Of a stretch of 56,997 nt of DNA, positions 27,459 through 36,933 are shown piece after piece. The notes below the pieces were generated by a model. It had not been told where the DNA came from, made no database searches, and saw nothing but the letters and a program-made list of their open reading frames with translations. The position numbers and the translations under genes were made by a program. The stretch is from assembly GCF_001657475.1 (NCBI RefSeq), contig NZ_LXEY01000116.1, positions 1-56,997 on the forward strand, written 5' to 3'. The stretch is from Enteractinococcus helveticum (GTDB lineage: Bacteria > Actinomycetota > Actinomycetes > Actinomycetales > Micrococcaceae). Every line of letters starts with the position of its first letter. The first letter of the stretch is position 1.

Positions 27459-30140
27459 CTAATTGTCCCCGCTCGTCTGCTGCTCGGTCACTTCGCTCAC
27501 GGTTACGGCCCAAAACTCTTGGGCTTCTTGAGACTGCCAGTCGTGTTCTTCATACATTTGACCCAGTTTCGCAATCGTCTCAATAGCTCCGGAGCGTTGG
27601 TCTGCAGGTACATCTGCCAACTTCCGCAGATACCATCCTGTGAAGAATGTTTCCATACGGGTTTCGCGGTATTTGGCAAGCAAACCGACTTCGCTCAGCC
27701 ATTCGCTTCTTGCTTGTTCTAATGGCAAGTATTTGTCGAAGAATCTAGCGTTGACCGTGTTGACTACTGAATTCTCAACTTGCGCATAGTAAGTATGTGC
27801 AGCCAGTTTCAAGATTGCAAAGGTATCGGCGTAGTACAACATCTGTTGGAAAAAATATGAATCCTGTCCTACAGCCCCTACAGGTTGTGAAATACCGGTA
27901 GCCCGCAACCAATCGGTACGAGCCACCAACGCCTGAATACTGATGGGCATAAATTGCATATCCACGAGAGCTTGGGCTCCCCCACGACCGACATGACCTT
28001 CAATACCAAGACGATCTTGGAGGAACTTGGTGTAGCGAACAGCGGCATTACTTCCCCGCCATCTCGTCATATCTCCCACCGCAAAATCAACGTCTGCTTC
28101 GATCACGGTATGCAGGAGTTTCACGTATGCGTCGTTGAGCGCTTCATTATCAGGGTCAAGATACGTCACGTAGTCGCAGCTTGCCAATTCGAGCCCTTTA
28201 TTGCGTGGCCGCGATGCGCTGCCAGATCCGCCTGGCTCAAAACGATAGACCTGAACCCAGTTCAGCTCACGCTCAAGTTGATCAATCGCTTGCGTGGTAG
28301 CAATATCGGTAGAGCCATCGTCCACAAGTACAATTTCCAGCTGCTCGAAGATGCTGGATCTACGAAGGGAAGCGATGCACTTATGTAATAAATGCGGACC
28401 GTTGTTGTAAATCGGGACAACCACGGAAAGAATAGCCTGTTTCTTCGAACGTTCTGGCTCGTCTGTCAGCTCAAGAGATGAGTCTCGAGCTGTAATTCCG
28501 ATTTCATCAATCCGATAGCCATTTCTCGGATTGATGTTGGCAGGGGCATCGGCAATAAACTCTGCCCCCATAGTCGATACGTTTGTGGGTTCTGCGTAGG
28601 TATGCCGGATCGAGTGTCCAATACCTGATGGGATCTTCTCGACAGTGCGTGCGTCGGTGTAGCGAAACGCATTCACAAGATCTTCTACGTGAGTCGGGGC
28701 GTATTCGTAATCCGTGCCGACGTGAACAATGACGTCCGCTTGCGTCTGTAACTGGTGTACGTCTGATATGGATTCTGTCCCGACAACATCAACGATGTTG
28801 CCATAGGTCTGGCGTTTGAGTTCGGTGCTCAGGTATTCATCGTCATCATGTTTGAGGATGACAACCCGTGGGTCTGCGATTCGTGCGGTGCTACCGACTG
28901 TTTCGATGATCTTTGCAATGCGCATCAGTGCTAGATCATTGGAGAACACCGTGCGAATACCGTCCGCCTGAATCGCTCTGATGTGCTTGTCGCTGAGGTT
29001 ATTGAGGGCGGCGAGTGTGTCGGTAAAACCGTTGCTGATATGCACGTGAGGATAGCGTGAATTCAACCCAACGTTGTAGTTACTCAGCACGAATGTGCCC
29101 TGGGCTTGAAGTTCTATAGCGCGATTCGCAAACATCGACGATGAACTCGAAACCGAATTGAAGTTAATGCTCACATCTGCCAGCCGTTGAATATCCAGCA
29201 ATGACTGATGATCTATTGCTGGAGTGGTGATATGAGCAAAACGATTCGGAAATTTATAGCGCTCATCTTCAAGACCGGAGTTGCGGTCAAAAATAACGAG
29301 ATCGTAACGGTCTGACGCAACGACTGCATCCAGAATCTCATTACCCCAGCGGCTACGGTCTTCATATTTATGGTTAAACCATGAACCGGCAAACGGAACG
29401 ATCCGTTGGATGTCTCCTTGTTGGCTTCCAATGGGAGAATGATGCTTCGGGTTAATCCCAAACGGCAAGACATCAATGCTCTTGGCACCGGGGCAATCAC
29501 GCTGGTATTTCGGAATCATTTCTTCGGCTGATGTGAAAATATGATCAGCCTGCTGAGCAAATGGCAGGAAATGATTGTAGTTTGGCGGATCTTCTTTTGA
29601 ATAGAAGACAATCGGTACATTTAGGGCACGATAATAGGGCAGAATCTCTTCGAAGAGCTTCTCTCGTTTCTCGCTGGTCTTGGTCGTGACACCTTTCCAG
29701 GACACCCCATCAATACCCCGCCAAGTTGAGACCATCAACAAGATATCTAGATCAGGAAACTGCGTGTAGTTATCCGGATAGATCGGTTGGAAGTCCGCGA
29801 GGCCTTCAAAGCTTTTATAGAGAAACAGATCGGCGATAATACCAATCTTGGTGGTGAAGGGTTTATTCGCAATACCTGCACTTGCTGGTGGCAAGCCTGC
29901 GATCTGTTCTAGAAGAGCTGCTCGAAGTTCTTGTCCCGTAGGCGCCGACAAAGCATACTGAAGTCGTTCATTGATCGGCTGCGCCTTGATCGCTGTGATC
30001 TGTTCCAAGGGACTTCTTGAAACGAGATCTTGATAGACCACTGCACGTTTAGCGACTGCTCGCTTTTGCAACGACAATTCATCGAGGCGCTTCTGGAGGA
30101 CATCGAATCGGCGTGGTGAAGACTCTGGTGCCAGACCCAT
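27459..30140 (-). CDS. Bifunctional glycosyltransferase, CgeB-like GT-B plus GT2
   Basis: The protein has 893 residues from ATG 30140 with GAAGGTG upstream. After an N-terminal helical stretch comes a GT-B domain at about 96-420 resembling CgeB/DUF3880 proteins (FYSKEDPPNYNHFLP, ADHIFTSAEEM, DVLPFGINP). A middle Rossmann-like part (about 424-545) follows, then a family 2 domain at about 568-790: SVVVPIYNNG, VLVDDGSTD, SRPRNKGLELA, YLDPDNEA. DPDNEA stands where DxD metal sites sit. Similar fusions occur in teichoic and capsular polymerases such as the GgaB/TagF-associated groups, but the linkage made here cannot be told. It is tightly spaced with the following gene. Confidence 0.88.
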   Translation of the reverse strand: MGLAPESSPRRFDVLQKRLDELSLQKRAVAKRAVVYQDLVSRSPLEQITAIKAQPINERLQYALSAPTGQELRAALLEQIAGLPPASAGIANKPFTTKIGIIADLFLYKSFEGLADFQPIYPDNYTQFPDLDILLMVSTWRGIDGVSWKGVTTKTSEKREKLFEEILPYYRALNVPIVFYSKEDPPNYNHFLPFAQQADHIFTSAEEMIPKYQRDCPGAKSIDVLPFGINPKHHSPIGSQQGDIQRIVPFAGSWFNHKYEDRSRWGNEILDAVVASDRYDLVIFDRNSGLEDERYKFPNRFAHITTPAIDHQSLLDIQRLADVSINFNSVSSSSSMFANRAIELQAQGTFVLSNYNVGLNSRYPHVHISNGFTDTLAALNNLSDKHIRAIQADGIRTVFSNDLALMRIAKIIETVGSTARIADPRVVILKHDDDEYLSTELKRQTYGNIVDVVGTESISDVHQLQTQADVIVHVGTDYEYAPTHVEDLVNAFRYTDARTVEKIPSGIGHSIRHTYAEPTNVSTMGAEFIADAPANINPRNGYRIDEIGITARDSSLELTDEPERSKKQAILSVVVPIYNNGPHLLHKCIASLRRSSIFEQLEIVLVDDGSTDIATTQAIDQLERELNWVQVYRFEPGGSGSASRPRNKGLELASCDYVTYLDPDNEALNDAYVKLLHTVIEADVDFAVGDMTRWRGSNAAVRYTKFLQDRLGIEGHVGRGGAQALVDMQFMPISIQALVARTDWLRATGISQPVGAVGQDSYFFQQMLYYADTFAILKLAAHTYYAQVENSVVNTVNARFFDKYLPLEQARSEWLSEVGLLAKYRETRMETFFTGWYLRKLADVPADQRSGAIETIAKLGQMYEEHDWQSQEAQEFWAVTVSEVTEQQTSGDN

Positions 30141-30186
30141 AATTGAAACACCTTCTTTATGCTATGTAAGGGAGCGTAGAAACGGA

Positions 30187-30549
30187 CTACTTTCCGCGAT
30201 TTTTGAGACCGTGGTAGGCGCGATGCACCCCGGGGAGTTTGCCGAGTGCGCCTCGAACGCGTTTGCGCAAGGATCGATTCTTTGGCGCATTCGCTTCTTC
30301 CGGTTTTTGAAGTTCAACGGCAAGATCGCTGCCTTCCGTTATGCGTTTCAGCAACCCTTTGGCATCATTCACGCGATTAGGGTGCTTACGTTGTAGATAG
30401 GCCCACAGTAAGTCGTTTTCCAGACGAAGATTCCGCTCACTTTCGAGTGCAACAGTGAGTTCCGTTTGCAGACGTTGTTGGGCCTCAAGCTCTTCAAGAA
30501 GACGTTGTTGAAGAGTCTCAAGACTAGCTTCGTCTAAGTTTTTGCTCAT
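30187..30549 (-). CDS. Small coiled-coil protein of the polysaccharide locus
   Basis: The protein has 120 residues from ATG 30549; the frame opens further upstream inside wecC, but this ATG fits best. Its start overlaps nothing and lies 11 bases after the wecC stop. Residues about 6-55 form a strongly heptad-like helix rich in Leu, Glu and Gln (LETLQQRLLEELEAQQRLQTE). The last 30 residues are very basic (SLRKRVRGALGKLPG), as are the N-termini of the giant transferases at 859 and 3603. It has no known family, no signal and no TM helix. It may be a scaffold that holds transferases at the membrane; this is inference only. Confidence 0.65.
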   Translation of the reverse strand: MSKNLDEASLETLQQRLLEELEAQQRLQTELTVALESERNLRLENDLLWAYLQRKHPNRVNDAKGLLKRITEGSDLAVELQKPEEANAPKNRSLRKRVRGALGKLPGVHRAYHGLKNRGK

Positions 30550-30560
30550 ATTTGGACAGT

Positions 30561-31814
30561 CTACTTGCTGTCGCGCCATTGGCCGCGGGTGTCGATGACG
30601 CGTTTCTCGTAGGCTTTGGGTCCCAGGTCGGCGAAGGCAGCGTGGTCGACGAGCAGTACGACAATGTCGGCCGCGTCGATGGCCTCGTGGACGCCGGCCA
30701 GGGTTAGGTTGTCGAAGCCTTGCAGGCGAGCCGGCAGCGCATCAATATGAGGCTCCACCGCGAGGATCTTGGAACCGGTGAATTCGGTGGCCAGGGCTTC
30801 GGTAATGTTCAGGGCCGGCGATTCACGGAGGTCATCAATATTCGGTTTGAATGCCAGCCCCAGGGTGGCAATCACCGGGGTGCGCCCGGTGGCCTGGTGG
30901 ACGTCAAAGGCTTCGGCCTTGATTTGACGGATCACCCAGTCGGGTTTGGCGTCATTGATTTCCCGGGCGTTGCGGATAATGGTGGCCGTATCGGGGGCGG
31001 CGGCAACAATAAACCACGGGTCTACGGCGATACAGTGCCCGCCGACGCCGGGGCCGGGCTGCAGAATATTGACCCGTGGGTGCCGGTTGGCCAGCTCGAT
31101 GACTTCCCACACATCCACACCGATCTCATCGGCAATCATCGACAACTCATTGGCAAAGGCGATATTGACATCGCGGAAGGAGTTTTCCACCAGTTTCGAC
31201 ATCTCCGCAGTCCGCGGATCCGTGGTCACCAGCTCAGCCTCACAGAACGTGCGATACACCGCCACGGCCCGCTCGGCAGCTTCGGGGGTAGACCCGCCAA
31301 TGATCCGGTCATTGGTGACCAATTCCTGCATCACCTTGCCCGGCAACACGCGTTCCGGGGCGTGGGCAAACTGCAGGCTGCCCGCCGCGGCCAGATCCGG
31401 GCGTTGCTCGTGAATGACCTCGGCCAGCCGTTCCGTCGCTCCGGGAGGCGACGTCGACTCCAAAATAATGAGCTCATCACCGGATAACTGGGCGGCCAGG
31501 GTACGCCCGGCGGCCTCAATATACGACAGATCCGGGGTCTTATTGGCCAAAAACGGAGTCGGCACCGCCACGATGTAGGCATCAGCGGCCGGGGGCTCGG
31601 TGGTCGCAGTCAGCCGGCCGGCGGCCACATTACGGGCCACATAATCGCCCAGTTCGGGTTCCACAAACGGCACCGATCCGGCATTGACCGCCTCGACCGT
31701 TGCCGGGTTGACGTCTACACCGTAGACGCGCAGCCCATTGTCGGCCAAGATCGCCGCCGTGGGCAACCCGATGTAGCCCAGCCCGATCACGGCAACACTG
31801 GAAATATTCGACAT
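30561..31814 (-). CDS. wecC: UDP-N-acetyl-D-mannosamine 6-dehydrogenase
   Basis: The protein has 417 residues from ATG 31814 behind GAAGGAT. The Rossmann site is VAVIGLGYIGLPTAA. ESTSPPGATE and the catalytic cysteine motif PGPGVGGHCIAVDPWF follow; the AVDPWF ending marks the WecC branch that oxidises UDP-ManNAc to UDP-ManNAcA with two NAD+. Together with the WecB homologue at 16413 it makes the uronic acid of teichuronic-type polymers. Its DNA is markedly richer in G and C than the transferases on both sides, so it probably has a different history (recent swap or resident gene). A TATAAT box lies about 80 bases upstream. Confidence 0.95.
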   Translation of the reverse strand: MSNISSVAVIGLGYIGLPTAAILADNGLRVYGVDVNPATVEAVNAGSVPFVEPELGDYVARNVAAGRLTATTEPPAADAYIVAVPTPFLANKTPDLSYIEAAGRTLAAQLSGDELIILESTSPPGATERLAEVIHEQRPDLAAAGSLQFAHAPERVLPGKVMQELVTNDRIIGGSTPEAAERAVAVYRTFCEAELVTTDPRTAEMSKLVENSFRDVNIAFANELSMIADEIGVDVWEVIELANRHPRVNILQPGPGVGGHCIAVDPWFIVAAAPDTATIIRNAREINDAKPDWVIRQIKAEAFDVHQATGRTPVIATLGLAFKPNIDDLRESPALNITEALATEFTGSKILAVEPHIDALPARLQGFDNLTLAGVHEAIDAADIVVLLVDHAAFADLGPKAYEKRVIDTRGQWRDSK

Positions 31815-31891
31815 TCACTATCCTTCTCACGGCACGGATTGGTACCAAACGTTGCTGGAGTCAATAAAGATTCCAAGCTATCCAGCTGACT

Positions 31892-31897
31892 ATTATA
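31892..31897 (-). promoter_or_regulatory. Candidate -10 box for wecC
   Basis: TATAAT on the minus strand lies in the 137-base gap between wecC and the upstream transferase gene. No good -35 box sits 16-18 bases away; TTGACT overlaps just upstream. Transcription would begin near 31885, giving a leader of about 70 bases. Confidence 0.35.
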
Positions 31898-31951
31898 AGT
31901 CAAAACCAACGTCAGCCCATCGAAGTCGGTCACCTAACTGGATTTCTTCTG

Positions 31952-34873
31952 TTATCTCGCCAAAATCTGACGATAAAGTTCATCGTATTTTTTGGCATTT
32001 GCCTGCCATGTGCGTTCCTCTAAAACCCACTGTCTTCCAGCCTGACCCATCTGTCGTGCAAGATCAGGGTTATCCAGCAAACTCGCTATGGCTGCTGCCC
32101 AGGCCGCCGGATCTTCCGCAGGCACCAGAAGTCCGGTCTTTTCATGATGGACTAATTCGGATAATGCAGGCAAATCGGAAGCGATGACTGGCTTAGCGCT
32201 GGCCGAAGCTTCGACGGACTTCATAGGGGTCACCATTCGGGTGACTTTGGTAGAGATCCTTGGCACCACGAAAATATCGAGTGCCTGATGATAAAGGTGA
32301 GACTCGTCTCGATCGACGCGGCCTGGCGCAATCACTCGGTCTTCAATACCAAGCTTTCTTGCGGTTTCTACAATATTTGGTAATGCTGTGCCATCTCCTA
32401 CGATTAATAACCGCAGTTTCGGACGTTCTGGCATGATTTTTGCGGCTGCTTGAACGACAGTCTCGATACCCTCATACGGAACTAATGAGCTGACAGTGCC
32501 CACATATTCGAGTTCTGGGTCGAGGCCAAGATCGATGCGTGCTTGCGTCGTGTCGCCTGGTTCCTGAAGAAATTGGCCACCCACAGCATTGGGAGACAAT
32601 ACGATGCTTTCGCTGTCAGCACCGAAATCGACCAGGTTCGCCTTCATCTGCTCCCCCAAAGTCACTAAGCCGTCAGCAGCTAAGGTCGCATCTTTTTCAC
32701 GCGCTTGGAATAAACGGTAATAGTCCGAGTGGATTGCATCTTCATCCCGGGTGGAGGCCCATGTGTCAGCTAATTGGCCTCGTACCTCATACACCCACGG
32801 GATACCAACAGCGTTGGCAACAGCCTGGACTACGACTGCGTTGGTCCAGTGTGTGGTGGTATGCAGGAGTGCGGGACGTTTCCACAGAACGTGTTGGAGG
32901 AGCATTTCGGCGTTTTGCTGCAATCGCTCACTGAAGTGTGTCTCTAATTGTTGAGGCAATAACCGCTGATACGCAATACCGTCGACGAAATCCTGAGACT
33001 CAGCAAGCAGCGCCCCGGTGGTGATGGGCCAGCCAATTCTCGTCACTGCCGACAGATCCCATCCGAGGTCTTGCAGCGCCAGCATGATGGAATGTGAACG
33101 CTGAGCATAGCCAGAAGGCGTATGCGGCAGCGAGTTCGTCAGGACATGTAAGACGCGCTCGTTTCTCGGCTGATAATCGTCTACCGAGCGCAGATGCGGC
33201 ATGGCACCTTGGAAACTGTGGAGCTCAGAGGACCAGCGTTCCACCGTTTTTCGTTCTCGCTCAGCGGTCTTCATGAGTTCCACGGCCTGCTCCATATCCC
33301 CACGGGTCCATGACACCCAAGCGCGTGCCGCAACAAGGCCCCGGGTGTTCGGCCGCACTCGATCAAGCAACCACTCAGCAGTCTCCAGGTCGCCAAGAGC
33401 AATAAAGACCCGAGCGTAGTCGATGATTTTCCGGTCGCTGCCACGTTTGCCAAGTAGGGAGCTCGCCTGTGATTTGAGTTCATCGGTTCGGCCGAGCACT
33501 GCCTTACCAACGGCGGAAACCGTGTCGAGCGGTCCACCGTTGAAGTTCGAGGCGGCTGTAGCTATTGGTTCGCGCAGTCGCTGCGGCAAACGGCGCAGGA
33601 CGAGTAAGCCAAATAACGCTCGGTTATTTTTTAGGTGCTCTAATGCAGCCGTAGCTGAGATTGACGCCGCTGTTGAGGAACGTTTGAGCAAATTCGTCGT
33701 GGTTTTTTGTGGAAGTTTTCGTTTCAAGACTGAATCCAGTTTCATTATTTGCGCCGTATCCGAGGCATGTTCAGCGACCCAGGCGGGGCCCGCTTCCTGC
33801 ACAGGAGTCGAATACGGATCTTGTGCCAAACCTAGCCAGGTATTAGCCAGCGACTGTGGGTTATCTTGCACCACCGCGTGCTTGCCAGACTCCCTCAATA
33901 TTTCCGCTGCCTCGCCACAGATAACGCCTGTGATGTGCTTGCCATAAGACAGTAGTTCGTAGGTCTTTGAAGGTACCGTATGAGCAAAGCTTGCCCAATC
34001 GGAACGCAAACTCACCATGCACGTATCTGCCCATTGATACTGCTCAATTGTTTCGTGTCCGAATGTGGGTTCCAACATTTCTACAGGGTTATCCAGTGAA
34101 TCGTTAAGATCCTGCAGGGCGGGTTTCTGTGTACCATCACCCACGAATCGGATACGAATATCTGGATTCTGCGCTCGAGCTATACTCGCGGCTTCAATAA
34201 GTAGTTCTAATTGCTGGGACTCACCATGATTACCTAGATACAACACATTAAGTTCACCAGCGTTACGATCACGTGCTGGCAGAAGCTGGATGTTGTCTGT
34301 TTGTCGACTATTAAAGATGACTTCAACCGGTGGCATATTGCGTTGCTCTAAGGTCTCGGCAAAGCCCCGAGTTACTGCAATGAGCTGATCGGAAGAACGC
34401 TGAATGCGAGTGATGGTCTCGGCAACTAGGGTGCCAAAGGCTTTGCCGCCCGTTTCAGATTCAAAGATCAGATCTGGCCAGGCGTCACGCATCTCGACCA
34501 CGAACGGGACACGCTTCATCCAGGCAATCACTCTGCCCGCTACAAGATTGGGTAGTGCAGGCACCGTAGCAACAACAATGTCCGCATCTGAGAGCACAGA
34601 CAGGGGCACTGACGTCACAGCATGGACTACTGCTTTGGCTAATCTACCGCCTCGGCTATCCGGCAGAAACCCAACGTCGGGCGTACGGCGTATCCGCAGA
34701 TGCGGTTCCCCATCCTGTGTGGGATCGACATACCGCGGATCAGCCGGAGGTGTTAAGACTTCAACATCCCAACCAGCAGAGGCCAGTCCTGCTAAGAACT
34801 TCTTCCACCGACGTTGTGGTGCAGTCGATTCAGGAGTATATGAATGGGTAACGAGCAGTAAACGGCGATTCAC
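31952..34873 (-). CDS. Fusion of two GT4 glycosyltransferases
   Basis: The protein has 973 residues from GTG 34873; this G is shared with the TAG stop of the LCP gene (TAGTG), so translation is coupled. Residues about 1-390 are one family 4 GT-B enzyme (LLVTHSYTPESTAPQRRW, VVEMRDAWPD, VLYLGNHGESQQLELLIEA, PSKTYELLSYGKHITGVI). About 390-580 is a helical linker. About 585-970 is a second GT4 enzyme (VLTNSLPHTPSGYAQRSH, VYEVRGQLADTW, GTVSSLVPYEGIETVVQA, TPMKSVEASASAKPVIASDL). The two halves differ from each other and so probably add different sugars or linkages. The second half resembles the GT4 part of the protein at 24997. Such a double enzyme could build a disaccharide repeat. Confidence 0.92.
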   Translation of the reverse strand: MNRRLLLVTHSYTPESTAPQRRWKKFLAGLASAGWDVEVLTPPADPRYVDPTQDGEPHLRIRRTPDVGFLPDSRGGRLAKAVVHAVTSVPLSVLSDADIVVATVPALPNLVAGRVIAWMKRVPFVVEMRDAWPDLIFESETGGKAFGTLVAETITRIQRSSDQLIAVTRGFAETLEQRNMPPVEVIFNSRQTDNIQLLPARDRNAGELNVLYLGNHGESQQLELLIEAASIARAQNPDIRIRFVGDGTQKPALQDLNDSLDNPVEMLEPTFGHETIEQYQWADTCMVSLRSDWASFAHTVPSKTYELLSYGKHITGVICGEAAEILRESGKHAVVQDNPQSLANTWLGLAQDPYSTPVQEAGPAWVAEHASDTAQIMKLDSVLKRKLPQKTTTNLLKRSSTAASISATAALEHLKNNRALFGLLVLRRLPQRLREPIATAASNFNGGPLDTVSAVGKAVLGRTDELKSQASSLLGKRGSDRKIIDYARVFIALGDLETAEWLLDRVRPNTRGLVAARAWVSWTRGDMEQAVELMKTAERERKTVERWSSELHSFQGAMPHLRSVDDYQPRNERVLHVLTNSLPHTPSGYAQRSHSIMLALQDLGWDLSAVTRIGWPITTGALLAESQDFVDGIAYQRLLPQQLETHFSERLQQNAEMLLQHVLWKRPALLHTTTHWTNAVVVQAVANAVGIPWVYEVRGQLADTWASTRDEDAIHSDYYRLFQAREKDATLAADGLVTLGEQMKANLVDFGADSESIVLSPNAVGGQFLQEPGDTTQARIDLGLDPELEYVGTVSSLVPYEGIETVVQAAAKIMPERPKLRLLIVGDGTALPNIVETARKLGIEDRVIAPGRVDRDESHLYHQALDIFVVPRISTKVTRMVTPMKSVEASASAKPVIASDLPALSELVHHEKTGLLVPAEDPAAWAAAIASLLDNPDLARQMGQAGRQWVLEERTWQANAKKYDELYRQILAR

Positions 34874-35967
34874 TACAGAACTGTATCTTCCGGTGTGACG
34901 GGTGCTTCTTCCAGCGGGGCTTCCTCAGTAGGTGCTCCAGTGCCTTCAGTGCGTTCTTGTTCGAGACGCGCTTCAAGCTCTTCAACGAACTCTGCCATTG
35001 TGCCTTCATCCATAGCTGTGCGCATTTCGATCAGGCTTTCTTCGTCAGGCCATACCACCGACGCTCCCCCAGGGGTTGTCCCAGTTCCGGTGTTCGGGAT
35101 GGTGAAGCTTGTGATAGCGGATGGTCGCAGCTTGTTCATGGACAGGCCGTAATTGACGAGCGTTTCTGCATCTAGCGACTCATCCACGGTGAGATACGGT
35201 GTGAATGCACTGACCATGCCAGAGATCTTCGTAGGGTTCGTTAGCGTGGCGGAGTCTAGAACGCCAGTGGCGATACCTGTTAGGAACTTCTGTTGGTTCT
35301 TCACCCGTTGGTAGTCCCCATCGATGAAGGCTTTTCGCTCTCGAACAAAGCGAAGGGCGTCTGTGCCCTCTAACCGGATTTTGCCTTCTGGGTAGTAGCT
35401 GGGGTTGACCTGACCAGCAGAGAACGCCATATCGTTGTCAATTTCTACCCCACCAAGTGCAGTTGTGAGGTCTCGGAAGCCATCAAAATCGATGACCACC
35501 ATGTGGTCGATCTCGGCTCCGGTGAGACCTTCGATGGTTTTAATCGTCAGCGGGTAACCACCATAGGTCTGGGCCGAGTTAATTTTGGACATCCCAACGT
35601 CTGGGATCTCAACCCACAGGTCACGCATAATCGACATCACGTACATTTCTTCACGTGATTCTGGAACGTGCACGAGCATCATGGTGTCAGAACGTTGCTC
35701 TTCGGATTCCTCGTCCTCGCGCGCGTCTGAGCCCAAGACCAGGATGTTCATCTCCCCGTCGTCGAATGCGGCGGTTTCCTGATTGATGCCAGTTTCGACA
35801 ACTTCGCGGTTGGTATCAAAATCATCTGCCAGTTGGGTAGTGAACTGCGAGGCCGCAAAAACGGTGGAACCCAACACGAGGGCGGCTGAGCAAACAATTG
35901 ACAGGGCTGCACCGCGCCGAGGTAAGCGAACGCGGCCGACACGCTTAGGTGCTGGCGGTTGGCGCAT
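34873..35967 (-). CDS. LytR-CpsA-Psr (LCP) family cell-wall polymer ligase
   Basis: The protein has 364 residues. A basic cytosolic start is followed by one TM helix (about 18-40); the rest lies outside. The LCP domain, about 70-235, shows LVLGSDAR, RSDTMMLVHV, SIMRDLWVEIP and RFVRERKAFIDGDYQRVKNQQKFL. Its Asp and Arg residues hold Mg2+ and the lipid pyrophosphate. LCP enzymes transfer undecaprenyl-linked glycopolymers to peptidoglycan. The acidic Glu/Pro tail (last 35 residues) is unusual but low in complexity. Coupled translation with the double GT4 gene ties it to this polymer. The next gene upstream on this strand is mutM, which marks the end of the accessory block. Confidence 0.95.
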   Translation of the reverse strand: MRQPPAPKRVGRVRLPRRGAALSIVCSAALVLGSTVFAASQFTTQLADDFDTNREVVETGINQETAAFDDGEMNILVLGSDAREDEESEEQRSDTMMLVHVPESREEMYVMSIMRDLWVEIPDVGMSKINSAQTYGGYPLTIKTIEGLTGAEIDHMVVIDFDGFRDLTTALGGVEIDNDMAFSAGQVNPSYYPEGKIRLEGTDALRFVRERKAFIDGDYQRVKNQQKFLTGIATGVLDSATLTNPTKISGMVSAFTPYLTVDESLDAETLVNYGLSMNKLRPSAITSFTIPNTGTGTTPGGASVVWPDEESLIEMRTAMDEGTMAEFVEELEARLEQERTEGTGAPTEEAPLEEAPVTPEDTVL

Positions 35968-36033
35968 ATGCAGGCAGCTTCTTTCTGATCGGATGCGTGG
36001 TTATAAAACTGTTATGGACGAGTATAGACGCTT

Positions 36034-36933
36034 TTACCACCGCGCACGGCGCGGTACGGGTTGACATTTCGGACAATAATACGATGACCGGTTCATGAAC
36101 TTCTGACGCACAATGAGCGTGTAAGTTCCGTCATCTCGACAGACCAGGCACGGTTTGCCCTCTCGCCCATAGACATTCAATGAACGATCAAAGTAACCAG
36201 ATTCTCCGTTGACATTCACATATAGAGTGTCGAAAGAGGTGCCGCCCTGCGCTAAGGCTAAACGCATCACCTGTTCAGCAGCTGTATAAACCCTGGAGAC
36301 TTCATTACGGGTCAAGGTCTCAGTTGGCCTGGCATAATGTAGTCGAGCGCGAAATAGTGCCTCGTCTGCGTAAATGTTGCCGATTCCAGAAGAAACTGAT
36401 TGATCCAGCAACGCACGCTTGAGGCTGGATTTTTTCTTGCGAAGCCGGCGGAACATGGCCTCGGCGCTAAAGAGGGGGTCCAACGGATCTCGCCCAATAT
36501 GTGCCACAGTCTGTGGAATGAGTTCTTCCGGATGATCCTGTGCCGGTACCAGCGTGTCAAGATATAGTCCGCCGAAAATTCGTTGATCGACAAACCGTAG
36601 TTCTTGTACGCGATCATCGCGACAGATCGTGATGCGAATTTTCAGATGCTTCGGATCAGCGATGTCAGGGTCAGACACGAGAACTTGGCCAGACATGCCA
36701 AGATGAATGACTATCGCCCGATAGCCCTCATCGAATGCAATCCACAGATACTTGCCGCGTCGGTAACTTGCTTCGAGCCGTTGGCCGACGAGACGAAAAA
36801 TAAAATCCTCAGGACCATCGACGTGGCGACGCAGGCTGCGTTGATCCAATATTTCAACGGCGGTAACGTGAGCATTATTGGCCCACTGCTGTACACCGCG
36901 TCGGACGACTTCAACTTCAGGTAATTCAGGCAT
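36034..36933 (-). CDS. mutM: Formamidopyrimidine-DNA glycosylase
   Basis: The protein has 299 residues and begins [13 protein letters not shown], with the catalytic Pro2 and Glu3 intact. The H2TH region ([20 protein letters not shown]) and the C-terminal zinc finger ([12 protein letters not shown] then YYCPKC) are complete. It excises 8-oxoguanine and formamidopyrimidines. Its ATG overlaps the rnc stop (TAATG), as expected for the rpmF-rnc-mutM unit. Confidence 0.97.
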   Translation of the reverse strand: MPELPEVEVVRRGVQQWANNAHVTAVEILDQRSLRRHVDGPEDFIFRLVGQRLEASYRRGKYLWIAFDEGYRAIVIHLGMSGQVLVSDPDIADPKHLKIRITICRDDRVQELRFVDQRIFGGLYLDTLVPAQDHPEELIPQTVAHIGRDPLDPLFSAEAMFRRLRKKKSSLKRALLDQSVSSGIGNIYADEALFRARLHYARPTETLTRNEVSRVYTAAEQVMRLALAQGGTSFDTLYVNVNGESGYFDRSLNVYGREGKPCLVCRDDGTYTLIVRQKFMNRSSYYCPKCQPVPRRARW

